Under the pieces are notes generated by a model that worked only from the letters and a program-made list of their open reading frames with translations, did not search any database and was not told the DNA's origin. The translations under genes were made by a program, and so were the position numbers. From assembly GCA_019241805.1 (NCBI GenBank), contig JAFAWL010000061.1, positions 1-15,425 on the forward strand: 15,425 bases of DNA. The letters are read 5' to 3'. How positions within the stretch are numbered: the first letter of the stretch is position 1; every line of letters starts with the position of its first letter. The DNA is from Actinomycetota bacterium (lineage in GTDB: Bacteria; Actinomycetota; Actinomycetes; Mycobacteriales; Jatrophihabitantaceae). Shown piece by piece: positions 1 to 6,432 of this stretch.

Positions 1-239
1 TGGCGGCGATCCTCACCCAAGGCCAGGACCCGGGCGTTGAACTCGATCCATGACAGTTCGCGGTTGCTGAACCGGTCGGCCGGCAGATCCTCGGCATCGT
101 CGGGCAGTTGGATGAGATCGCCCTCGGGCACGGAGTCGGAGGCATCGATGCCCGGCCGGCGAACAGGCGGCTGCGTGGGTGTCGCGGTCGCTACGGTCGC
201 GGGACGGCCGGCGGATTGATCGTCGGTCACGGCGCTCAT
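1..239 (-). CDS. ppk: Polyphosphate kinase 1, N-terminal part; alternative reading with its own start
   Basis: This is the Ppk1 portion read as a separate gene. Ppk1 is a cytoplasmic enzyme that reversibly polymerises ATP gamma-phosphate into polyphosphate; only about 79 residues are in the window. The ATG at 239-237 begins MSAVTDDQSAGRP, and a second ATG lies directly upstream at 242-240. The disordered acidic leader of about 55 residues is usual for actinobacterial Ppk1, and the conserved NRELSWIEFN block follows at residues 59-68. A weak GAAG lies about 5 bases before the ATG pair, so independent initiation or re-initiation is possible. The same reading frame is open upstream into cofC, so the two may instead be one polypeptide. 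The catalytic histidines lie outside the window. Confidence 0.7.
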   Translation of the reverse strand, partial: MSAVTDDQSAGRPATVATATPTQPPVRRPGIDASDSVPEGDLIQLPDDAEDLPADRFSNRELSWIEFNARVLALGEDRR

Positions 240-881
240 CATGCTCGCTTCAGGTGAACGCGCCGTGTCGAGCGCCCCTCGGGCCGCGCGTGCGGTGTGC
301 GGCCCCGGCCCGAGTGCAAGCGCACGATCGAGGTCGGCGGCATCATCGACGTCCAGGCGCAAGCCGGCGCTGACGTCCAAGGGCGTCGCCGTGCGCGCGT
401 GCCGCGCCGCCGAGCCCGTTCCGAACTCCGGTCGCAGCTCGACGCCGGGACGCGCGGTGAGCATCGTGGTACCGCTGCCGTCGGCGTCGGCCACGAACGC
501 GCGCGGAACCTTCGCGGCGGCGCTCAACGCCAGTCGTAACTGATCGGCCGAGACAGCGGGCAGATCGGCGACGAGCACGGCTACGCCGGCCTCGGGCCAG
601 CGCCGGCGCGCCGCGTCCACTCCGTCAGCGATGGCGCCGTTGAGACCCGCTCGTCGTTGGCGCAGCTGCACGCTGGCCAGCCGGGCGAGTTCGTCGGCCG
701 GCTCCGGCCCGTCGGTGACCAAGACGACCCGGCCCGTTTCGGCGGCCGCGGTGACCGTGTCCAGACGCATCGCCTGCACGACACCGGCGTGGTCGTCGTC
801 CTCCAGTTCGGCGGCCAATCGCGACTTGGCGCCGACGTGCTTGAGCGGCACGACGATCGTCCAAAGAAGCGCTCGACTCAC
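1..881 (-). CDS. cofC: CofC/FbiD phosphoenolpyruvate/phospholactate guanylyltransferase reading in frame into polyphosphate kinase 1 (partial, runs off left edge)
   Basis: Residues 1-205 are CofC/FbiD, which transfers GMP from GTP to phosphoenolpyruvate (mycobacteria) or 2-phospholactate as a step of cytoplasmic coenzyme F420 synthesis. Visible motifs are VPLKHVGAKSRL (11-22), DLPA (106-109), GSGTTML (135-141), FGTGSAARH (153-161) and LDVDDAADLDRAL (176-188), which match the family end to end. The frame then has no stop. It continues through a Pro/Ala/Thr/Asp-rich linker (about 206-268) containing Met214-Met215 into RFSNRELSWIEFNARVL (270-286), the N-terminal signature of Ppk1, which makes polyphosphate from ATP. 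I read every codon from 881 to 1 and found no stop. The GTG start is chosen because CofC begins there and it overlaps the stop of the upstream small ORF (GTGA). A normal CofC ends near residue 205-215, so this is either a true fusion, a lost stop, or a sequence error. Ppk1 may also start separately at 239 or 242. Confidence 0.8.
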   Translation of the reverse strand, partial: MSRALLWTIVVPLKHVGAKSRLAAELEDDDHAGVVQAMRLDTVTAAAETGRVVLVTDGPEPADELARLASVQLRQRRAGLNGAIADGVDAARRRWPEAGVAVLVADLPAVSADQLRLALSAAAKVPRAFVADADGSGTTMLTARPGVELRPEFGTGSAARHARTATPLDVSAGLRLDVDDAADLDRALALGPGPHTARAARGALDTARSPEASMMSAVTDDQSAGRPATVATATPTQPPVRRPGIDASDSVPEGDLIQLPDDAEDLPADRFSNRELSWIEFNARVLALGEDRR

Positions 882-1048
882 CGCCGCGAACCCGCGGATT
901 CGGACTCGTCGCCTGCCGACCGAACGGGGCCACCAACGCTCGCGCCGACCGCCGCCGTGGTCGGCACCGTGGCGCACGCCGGATGGCCCGTGCAGTCGGC
1001 CTCGAACAAGGCGACGGACGTGCAGGTCGGGCAGGTGAAGGCGCGCAC
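878..1048 (-). CDS. Small zinc-ribbon-like protein (56 aa), coupled to cofC
   Basis: I do not recognise a named family. The 56-residue product begins MRAFTCPTC and carries C6-x2-C9-x9-C19-x2-H22, with a further Cys25; this is the spacing of a small zinc ribbon with His as the last ligand. The tail (about 27-56) is Ala/Gly/Ser-rich and probably disordered. Support for a real gene: a GGAAGG Shine-Dalgarno six bases before the GTG, high GC at third codon positions (about 50 of 56 codons), and a TGA that overlaps the GTG of cofC by 4 bp (GTGA), which suggests translational coupling. It is the first gene of the cofC-ppk1 transcription unit. Its role is unknown; a metal-binding accessory for the downstream enzymes is only a guess. 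No in-frame extension is needed because the Shine-Dalgarno fixes the start. Confidence 0.6.
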   Translation of the reverse strand: MRAFTCPTCTSVALFEADCTGHPACATVPTTAAVGASVGGPVRSAGDESESAGSRR

Positions 1049-1054
1049 TCGATG

Positions 1055-1060
1055 CCTTCC
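1055..1060 (-). promoter_or_regulatory. Shine-Dalgarno GGAAGG of the zinc-ribbon small ORF
   Basis: GGAAGG on the minus strand with a 6-base spacer to the GTG at 1048. It is the main evidence that this short ORF is translated, and it decides its start. Confidence 0.55.
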
Positions 1061-1094
1061 GACTCGGCTGATGTGGTGCTTCGCCGGCCGTTCA

Positions 1095-1127
1095 GAGCCG
1101 GACCACGTCCACGTTAACGTGCGGCTC
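1095..1127. promoter_or_regulatory. Candidate operator: palindrome CACGTTAACGTG within outer arms
   Basis: CACGTTAACGTG at 1110-1121 is a perfect 12-bp palindrome. Outer arms GAGCCG (1095-1100) and CGGCTC (1122-1127) are also inverted repeats. The site lies about 60 bases upstream of the zinc-ribbon GTG, so it could be an operator for the cofC-ppk1 unit. No T-tract follows, so a terminator is unlikely. The cognate regulator is unknown. Confidence 0.4.
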
Positions 1128-1274
1128 CGATCCGCCCCCTTCAGTCATAACACCGTCGCGATGACGAGATCTTCGACCTGCGGGCGAGTCGGTTTCGGGC
1201 ACCGGCTCGCCCCTGGCGCGCCGCGGCAGCCGTGTAGGGACGACACGTTTCGCCCGATCGTGACTGTCGCAGCC

Positions 1275-1302
1275 TTGTCAGCTGGCCCGGATCGGGCAGA
1301 CT
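1275..1302 (+). promoter_or_regulatory. Candidate promoter of plsC-gpsA
   Basis: TTGTCA (1275-1280, five of six matches to TTGACA) and CAGACT (1297-1302, a weak -10) are 16 bases apart. The predicted start near 1308-1310 would place the stem-loop at 1309-1347 at the very 5' end of the message. The -10 element is poor, so confidence is low. Confidence 0.3.
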
Positions 1303-1308
1303 GACCAG

Positions 1309-1347
1309 CGATCTCCGGCTCGCTTGCACTGGCCGCCGGCGAGATCG
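1309..1347 (+). promoter_or_regulatory. Stem-loop in the plsC 5' leader
   Basis: CGATCTC (1309-1315) pairs with GAGATCG (1341-1347), and CGGC (1316-1319) pairs with GCCG (1335-1338), leaving a 2-base bulge and a 15-base loop. The stem ends 27 bases before the chosen plsC ATG. It may be an mRNA structure or a dyad operator. Confidence 0.4.
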
Positions 1348-1374
1348 TCGGGTGGCGCGAGTGGATGGGCAAGG

Positions 1375-2121
1375 ATGCCGAAGCGACGCAGAAGGCGCGG
1401 GGTGGGCGAGCCGCTCAACGGGTGGTGGCGACTCACCTATGCGGTGCTGTACTACCCGGCCAGCGCACTGGCCCGGACCAGTTACGAGAACGTCGACGAC
1501 CTGCCCTTGAGCGGGCCGGCGATCCTCGCCGTGAACCACGTGTCGCACGTCGATCCGTTCCTGCTGTCGAAGTTCGTGCTCGACGCCGGGCGGGTGCCCC
1601 GCTTCCTCGCCAAGGATTCGATCTTTCGCGTGCGGGTCGTGGGGCGGGTGATGCGCGGAATGGGTCACGTGCCGGTCGTCCGTGGTAGTGCCGAGGCGCA
1701 GCAGTCGCTCGACGCGGCGGTCGCCGCGCTCGGCCGCGGCGAGATCGTCATGATGTACCCGGAGGGCACAGTGACCCGCGATCCTGACGGCTGGCCGATG
1801 GCGGGTCGGACGGGTACCGCCCGCTTGGGGCTGCTCGCCCCGAGTGTGCCGATCATCCCGGTCGCGCAGTGGGGCATCCAGAACTCGATCGACCTGTATC
1901 GCAAGAAGGTCCGGTTGTGGCCACGACCGCGCCATGCGATCCGTGTCGGGAAGGCGATAGATCTGAGCCGGTTCGACGGCCAGCCGCCGACGTCCGCGGT
2001 CCTCGCCGACATGACCGACGTCATCATGCGCACGATCCGAGGCGAGGTCGCGCAGCTGCGCGGCCTGCCGTCACCCTCCGGCGCCCTGTTCCGGTGGCGC
2101 CGCCCGCAGGCGTCCGCGTGA
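1375..2121 (+). CDS. plsC: 1-acyl-sn-glycerol-3-phosphate acyltransferase (PlsC family)
   Basis: A 248-residue membrane-associated acyltransferase that transfers an acyl chain to the sn-2 position of lysophosphatidic acid, giving phosphatidic acid. The catalytic NHVSHVD (H-x4-D) is at residues 54-60, the FLAKD block at about 77-81, the glycerophosphate-binding YPEGTVTRD at 128-136, and IPVAQWG at 161-167, all in the usual order. The N-terminus MPKRRRRRG is a basic run typical of actinobacterial members. A hydrophobic stretch around 22-33 may touch the membrane. The ATG at 1375 is preferred. An upstream TTG (1324) lacks support, while the GTG at 1402 has an AGAAGG six bases upstream and is a fair alternative. 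It overlaps gpsA by 4 bp and precedes it, a sensible pairing because GpsA supplies glycerol-3-phosphate for phospholipid synthesis. Confidence 0.9.
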   Translation: MPKRRRRRGVGEPLNGWWRLTYAVLYYPASALARTSYENVDDLPLSGPAILAVNHVSHVDPFLLSKFVLDAGRVPRFLAKDSIFRVRVVGRVMRGMGHVPVVRGSAEAQQSLDAAVAALGRGEIVMMYPEGTVTRDPDGWPMAGRTGTARLGLLAPSVPIIPVAQWGIQNSIDLYRKKVRLWPRPRHAIRVGKAIDLSRFDGQPPTSAVLADMTDVIMRTIRGEVAQLRGLPSPSGALFRWRRPQASA

Positions 2122-3194
2122 GCGCCGCGACGCGGCCGCCGGTAGGGCCGCCGGTCGCGGCCGAGTCGCCCGGCCGACCGGCCCCCGTCCGCGCGGCCGT
2201 GCTGGGCGCCGGCTCCTGGGGCACGACCTTTGCCAAAGTGCTGGTCGACGCCGGCTGCGAGGTGACGCTCTGGGCGCGTCGCGACGAGCTGGCCCACACC
2301 ATCGCGACAACGCATCGCAATCCGGACTACCTCCCGGGAATCCGGCTGCCCGAGCGCCTGCGCGCGACCCACGATCACGAGCAGGCGCTCGACGGCGCGG
2401 AGCTGGTCGCCGTGGCAATCCCTTCGCAGACGCTGCGGGAGAATCTCAGCCGGCTGGCCTCCGCGATCCCGGACGAGGCGGTGCTGGTCAGTCTGGCCAA
2501 GGGCATCGAGCTGGGTTCGACCCAGCGGATGAGCGAGGTGATCGGCGAGGTCGCCAAAGCCGAGGCCGACCGGCTGGCGGTCATCTCCGGCCCGAATCTC
2601 GCCCGCGAGATAGCCGAGGAACAGCCGACCGCGACCGTCGTCGCCTGCGTGGACGAGCAGCGGGCCCGCGCCGTGCAGGCGGCCTGCTCCACGCCTTACT
2701 TCCGCCCGTACACCAATGTCGACGTGGTCGGCTGCGAGCTGGGCGGCGCGGTGAAGAACGTGATCGCCGTCGCCTGCGGGATCGTGCGCGGCATGGGCTT
2801 CGGCGACAACACCACGGCCTCTGTCGTCACCCGCGGCCTGTCCGAGACCGCCCGGCTGGGGGCTGCGCTCGGCGCGGATCCCATGACCTTCGCCGGCCTG
2901 GCCGGTCTCGGCGACCTGGTCGCGACCTGCTCGTCGCCGCTTTCGCGCAATCGCGGCTTCGGTGAGGTGCTCGGTCGGGGCGGATCACTGGAGCAGGCGC
3001 AGCAGGCGACACACGGTCAGGTGGCCGAGGGGGTCAAGTCCTGCCGATCAGTGCTGGAACTGGCCGATGCCCTGGGCGTCGAGGTCCCGATCACGCAGGC
3101 TGTCGAGGCCGTTTGCTATCGCGGACTGGCGCCGGCGGAGATGGCTCGCGCCATGATGACCCGGGCGGTGAAGAGCGAGAGCGGGCGCGGCTGA
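2118..3194 (+). CDS. gpsA: Glycerol-3-phosphate dehydrogenase [NAD(P)+]
   Basis: A 358-residue cytoplasmic enzyme that reduces dihydroxyacetone phosphate to sn-glycerol-3-phosphate with NAD(P)H, feeding phospholipid synthesis. The Rossmann motif GAGSWGTT is near residue 35 after a Pro/Ala-rich leader. Also present are SLAKGIE, SGPNLAREI, the catalytic-lysine segment GGAVKNVIAVACG, the substrate-binding NTTASVVTRGLSE, and AGLGDLVATC with SPLSRNRGFG. The GTG at 2118 overlaps the TGA of plsC (GTGA), pointing to translational coupling; no Shine-Dalgarno is needed. The frame is open further upstream inside plsC, but that extension is antifamily in sequence. Length without the leader fits the family (about 335). 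Confidence 0.95.
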   Translation: MSAATRPPVGPPVAAESPGRPAPVRAAVLGAGSWGTTFAKVLVDAGCEVTLWARRDELAHTIATTHRNPDYLPGIRLPERLRATHDHEQALDGAELVAVAIPSQTLRENLSRLASAIPDEAVLVSLAKGIELGSTQRMSEVIGEVAKAEADRLAVISGPNLAREIAEEQPTATVVACVDEQRARAVQAACSTPYFRPYTNVDVVGCELGGAVKNVIAVACGIVRGMGFGDNTTASVVTRGLSETARLGAALGADPMTFAGLAGLGDLVATCSSPLSRNRGFGEVLGRGGSLEQAQQATHGQVAEGVKSCRSVLELADALGVEVPITQAVEAVCYRGLAPAEMARAMMTRAVKSESGRG

Positions 3195-3272
3195 GAGTCC
3201 GCGAAGCGAAGACGCGGTCAAGCAGCGGAATTTACTGGCCAACAGATCGACTTATGGGAGGATCTGGGTCGT

Positions 3273-4472
3273 GTGCTATGTGCTGGGGGCGGTGTGAGGA
3301 TCCTTCACGTCACGGATTCCTACGCCCCGAGCATCGGCGGAATCGAGCGCCAGGTCGCGGCGCTGGCCGGCCATCAGCGCCGTTCGGGCCATGACGTCCG
3401 CGTCGTGACGGCAGTGCCGGCCGGAGTTGATCGGCCGGATCCGGACGTGATCCACTCGGCCGTCGCGCGGTGGCGAACCTCGGGTTCGCCGCTGCGGGTG
3501 AGGAGCCTGTCGCGACGGGCCCTCGAAGCGCCGGGTGGCGTCGATCTGGTCCACGCCCACCTGTCGGTCGCTTCGCCGCTGGCCGTGCACACCGCCCGCG
3601 TCGCCAGCCGCCGCGGCATCCCGACCGCGGTCACCGTCCATTCGGTGTGGCCCCGCTCGACCGCGGCGGTGCGTGGTGCCAACCTGCCCTATTGGTGGGG
3701 CCCGATCCGGGCCGCCTGGTCGGCCGTGGGGACGGTCGCCGCCGAGAACGTCTCCTGGGTGCTGCCGGCATTGCCCGAAGTGCTCGTCGTGCCCAATGTC
3801 GTCGACACGGAATGGTGGCGTCCGAGCGCGCCGCTGCGGCCGACCGATCCGAGCGCGATCCGGCTCGTCGCCGTGGGTCGGCTGGCCGGCCGAAAGCGCA
3901 TCGGGCCCTTGCTCGATCTGCTGGCGGCGGTGCTGCGCGACCGGCCCACGCCCGGGCTGCGGCTGCGCATCGTCGGTGACGGGCCCCGCCGGCGCGAGCT
4001 GCAGGAGCAGGGCAGGCGGCTCGGTATCGAGGCGCACCTGGACTGGTTGGGCGAGCGCTCGCCGGAACAGATCCGGGAGCTGCTGCACGACAGCGACCTG
4101 TTCATCGCGCCGGCGATCCGGGAATCCTTTGGCATCGCCGCGCTGGAGGCCCGGGCCGCCGGCGTGCCGGTGCTGGCGCTGCGCGGGACCGGGGTCGCGG
4201 ACTTCATCACAGACGGCATCGACGGTCACCTGGCCGGCGACGACGCGGAACTGGGGCGGATCCTGGCCGCGCTGATCACCGCGCCGGATCGACTGGCCGG
4301 GCTGCGCGCGGTCACCGAGACGCGGCCGCCCGGTCTGGGCGCCGAGACCGCGCTTGCCGCCGTGGACGAACTGTACGAGCGGGCGACGTGGCGGGCCGGT
4401 CAGCTTCGCTCGCTGAGCCTCGACGATGAATTCCTGCTCGACGAGCGGCCGAGCGAACGGCCGACGCCGTGA
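3273..4472 (+). CDS. GT4-family glycosyltransferase
   Basis: A 399-residue GT-B fold glycosyltransferase, probably at the inner membrane face and using a nucleotide sugar. The N-terminal domain opens with VRILHVTDSYAPSIGGIERQV (split here as ILHVTDSYAP and GGIERQV). The donor-binding C-terminal domain has VVPNVVDTEWW (172-182), VGRLAGRKR (201-209), a GDGPRR turn (235-240) and the E-x7-E motif RESFGIAALEA (283-293). These features are those of PIG-A/MshA/PimB-type retaining enzymes. The GTG at 3273 has GGGAGG at 3256-3261 with 11 bases spacing. The GTG at 3294 (MRILHVTD) is an equally plausible start. It sits 78 bases after gpsA and overlaps the following PIG-L gene by 4 bp, which suggests that its product is the deacetylase substrate. 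The sugar and acceptor cannot be told from sequence. Confidence 0.85.
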   Translation: MLCAGGGVRILHVTDSYAPSIGGIERQVAALAGHQRRSGHDVRVVTAVPAGVDRPDPDVIHSAVARWRTSGSPLRVRSLSRRALEAPGGVDLVHAHLSVASPLAVHTARVASRRGIPTAVTVHSVWPRSTAAVRGANLPYWWGPIRAAWSAVGTVAAENVSWVLPALPEVLVVPNVVDTEWWRPSAPLRPTDPSAIRLVAVGRLAGRKRIGPLLDLLAAVLRDRPTPGLRLRIVGDGPRRRELQEQGRRLGIEAHLDWLGERSPEQIRELLHDSDLFIAPAIRESFGIAALEARAAGVPVLALRGTGVADFITDGIDGHLAGDDAELGRILAALITAPDRLAGLRAVTETRPPGLGAETALAAVDELYERATWRAGQLRSLSLDDEFLLDERPSERPTP

Positions 4473-5335
4473 CCGCGACGATCGTGAGCTTCCACGCCCA
4501 CCCGGACGACGAAGTGCTGCTGACCGGTGGCACCCTCGCCCGCTTGGCCGAGGCCGGCCATCGGGTCGTCCTGGTCACCGCTACTTCCGGCGCAGCGGGG
4601 CTGGCCGACTCAGGATCGTCCGGCGGCCAGACGGACGCGGCGCAGCTGGGTGCCGTCCGACTGGCCGAGCTGGAACGCAGCGCCGCCGCACTCGGCTGCG
4701 CCCGGGTCGTCCACCTCGGTTACCGGGACTCGGGCTGGTCGGCGGTGGGTGCGCCGGACCTCGCGCCGGATAGCTTCGCCCGGGTCCCGCTCGACCGGGC
4801 CGCCGACGCGCTCGCCGAGATCCTGCGCGAGGAGAATGCCGACATCCTCACCGCTTACGATCGCAACGGCGGTTACGGGCACCTCGACCACGTCAAGGTG
4901 CACGACGTCGCGCTGGCCGCGGCCGAGCGGGCTGCCACACGCCGTGTGCTACTGGCCACCGTGGATCGCCGCGTGATCGGACGTGCGGTTCGAGTGCTGC
5001 AGACCCTGCGCCTGCTGCCGGCCGGTACCGCCGCCGACCGGGTCGGGTCCTGGTTCTGCGATCGGGCCGAGATCACGCACCGGATCCGGGTCCGCGCCGT
5101 TGCCGACCGCAAGCGGGCCGCGCTGGCCTGCCACGTCAGCCAGGCCGGCGGCGGCGAGGGGCCGCGGACGGCCGCGCTGCTGCTGCGCCTGCCGCGCCCA
5201 GTGTTCCGGCTGGTCTGCGGGACCGAATGGTTCGTCGAGTCCGGCGCGCTGGTCCCGCCGCGGCCGCTGGCCGATCCGCTCGAGCCGGCGGCGCCGGCGG
5301 GGCCCCGCCTCCAACTGGTGGCGGTGGATCGATGA
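4469..5335 (+). CDS. PIG-L/LmbE-family N-acetylglucosaminyl deacetylase
   Basis: A 288-residue predicted zinc-dependent amide hydrolase of the PIG-L/LmbE family, whose members remove acetyl groups from GlcNAc-containing conjugates (GlcNAc-PI in eukaryotes, GlcNAc-inositol in MshB, mycothiol conjugates in Mca). AHPDDE at 10-15 gives the predicted metal ligands His11 and Asp14 and the general base Asp13. GHLDHVKVH at 137-145 supplies His138 and the third ligand His141, by comparison with MshB. The GTG at 4469 overlaps the stop of the glycosyltransferase gene (GTGA), and its own stop overlaps the next ATG (ATGA), so three genes are tightly coupled. The C-terminal 35 residues are Pro/Ala-rich. 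It lacks enough similarity in view to call it MshB or Mca, so no symbol is given. Confidence 0.88.
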   Translation: MTATIVSFHAHPDDEVLLTGGTLARLAEAGHRVVLVTATSGAAGLADSGSSGGQTDAAQLGAVRLAELERSAAALGCARVVHLGYRDSGWSAVGAPDLAPDSFARVPLDRAADALAEILREENADILTAYDRNGGYGHLDHVKVHDVALAAAERAATRRVLLATVDRRVIGRAVRVLQTLRLLPAGTAADRVGSWFCDRAEITHRIRVRAVADRKRAALACHVSQAGGGEGPRTAALLLRLPRPVFRLVCGTEWFVESGALVPPRPLADPLEPAAPAGPRLQLVAVDR

Positions 5336-6432
5336 GGGCGTCGATGAAGTGGGTCCTGCGCGTTGCGGTGTCGCTCGCCCTGGTCGGGGTAGCGGTGGAG
5401 CTGGTCGCGATGTTCCCCCGGTTGACCGGTTCGACCTGGCGCGAGGTGAGCACTCGACTGGATGCCATCGGGCTCGGAACCGGCGTCGAGATCGCGGTGC
5501 TCTGGATCGGCGGACTGATCGTCTACACGATCGCGATGACCTCGAGCATGCCGGGCCTGAGCCACGGCCGGGCGCTGGCCCTGAACCTGGCGGGCAGCAG
5601 CGCGTCGAACCTGCTGCCTCTGGGCGGGGTGGTCGGCACGGGCATCAACGTCGCCATGGTGCGCTCGTGGCGGCTCTCGGTGCGCCACTTCGCCAGCTCG
5701 GCCGCCGTGTTGAACCTCGTCAATTTGGTCACCAAGCTGGCGCTGCCGATCATCGCTGGCCTGGTCGTCAGCCACGAGCCGGGAGTGGCGCCGTGGCTGG
5801 GCCGATCGGCCTACGTCGCCTCAGCTGTCACCGCGCTCATCGTGCTCGTCGTGTGCTGGGCGCTGGCCTCGCGCCGGTGGGCGATTGTCGCTGACAACCT
5901 GCTCGCCCGCTTCGGTCGGGTGCTGCGCGAGCGCGGCCGGCTGTCCCGGTTGGCGGGCGGCTTCGAGCGGGCCGGTCACAACGGGCCGGTCGCGGCCATG
6001 CAGACCCAGGTGCGCGACGTGTTCCGGCTGCGCTGGTTCGGCCTGACCACCGGAATGACCGGTTACGTCTTGATGCAGTGGGCGCTGTTCGCGCTCTGCC
6101 TGCATGCCGCCGGAGTCGGCGCGGCCAGCGGAGCCGTGTTCGCGGCGTTTGCGGTCGAGCGCGCGCTCACCCTCGCCGTCGTCACCCCGGCCGGTACCGG
6201 GATCGCCGAAGCGGCCGCCACGGGGTTGCTGGTGGCGCTGGGTTATTCGCCGGCGGCCAGCGCTGCCGGAGTGTTGCTCTATCGACTGTTCGTCTACCTG
6301 GCCGAGATCCCGATAGGCGCCGCGGTACTCGGCGCCTGGGCGTCTTGGCGACTGGCCCGCGGCGGGCGCGAGCCGGTCACGAACAGCCCGGCCATGATGA
6401 CGAGCGCGCCGCCCACTGCGTCGAGCAGGTAG
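5332..6432 (+). CDS. UPF0104/lysylphosphatidylglycerol-synthase-TM-type multi-pass membrane protein
   Basis: A 366-residue integral membrane protein with about eight hydrophobic segments (around 10-28, 50-70, 83-108, 120-146, 160-180, 236-260, 264-303, 310-336). TPAGTGIAEA (285-294) corresponds to the conserved Pro-Gly-Gly-x-Gly-x-x-Glu type loop of the family. Members include the flippase-like membrane half of MprF and AglD-like proteins; many sit beside glycosyltransferase genes and are thought to handle lipid-linked sugars. The ATG at 5332 overlaps the PIG-L stop (ATGA). The last 46 residues (321-366) are encoded in sequence that also encodes the C-terminus of the convergent PAP2 gene on the other strand. 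Transport of a (deacetylated) glycolipid is my inference from the neighbours. Confidence 0.8.
   Translation: MRASMKWVLRVAVSLALVGVAVELVAMFPRLTGSTWREVSTRLDAIGLGTGVEIAVLWIGGLIVYTIAMTSSMPGLSHGRALALNLAGSSASNLLPLGGVVGTGINVAMVRSWRLSVRHFASSAAVLNLVNLVTKLALPIIAGLVVSHEPGVAPWLGRSAYVASAVTALIVLVVCWALASRRWAIVADNLLARFGRVLRERGRLSRLAGGFERAGHNGPVAAMQTQVRDVFRLRWFGLTTGMTGYVLMQWALFALCLHAAGVGAASGAVFAAFAVERALTLAVVTPAGTGIAEAAATGLLVALGYSPAASAAGVLLYRLFVYLAEIPIGAAVLGAWASWRLARGGREPVTNSPAMMTSAPPTASSR

Larger units (their letters stand above)
1049..1374. other. Divergent intergenic region between the cofC-ppk1 unit and plsC
   Basis: About 326 bases without a convincing gene. It must hold the promoters for both directions. 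It contains a 12-bp perfect palindrome with flanking inverted arms (1095-1127), a candidate plus-strand promoter (1275-1302) and an 11-bp stem-loop (1309-1347) before plsC. Open frames crossing it do not resemble proteins. Confidence 0.6.

Noticed and set aside
537..539. TTA leucine codon in cofC as a sign of bldA-type control
   Set aside because: In-frame TTA codons also occur in the GGDEF-EAL and DUF3515 genes, so TTA is not restricted enough here to suggest special regulation.
1092..1148. 18-codon minus-strand ORF (MTEGGGSEPHVNVDVVRL) upstream of the zinc-ribbon gene
   Set aside because: No Shine-Dalgarno and it overlaps the palindrome. Too short to support as a leader peptide without comparative data.
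1141..1935. 264-codon minus-strand frame opposite plsC
   Set aside because: Arg/His/Pro-rich shadow of a clearly recognised gene, with no domain and no Shine-Dalgarno.
3273..5335. Calling the GT4 and PIG-L genes mshA and mshB of mycothiol synthesis
   Set aside because: The family match is real, but mshA and mshB are usually not linked to a UPF0104 membrane protein or to plsC-gpsA, and the sequence alone does not show an inositol-phosphate acceptor.
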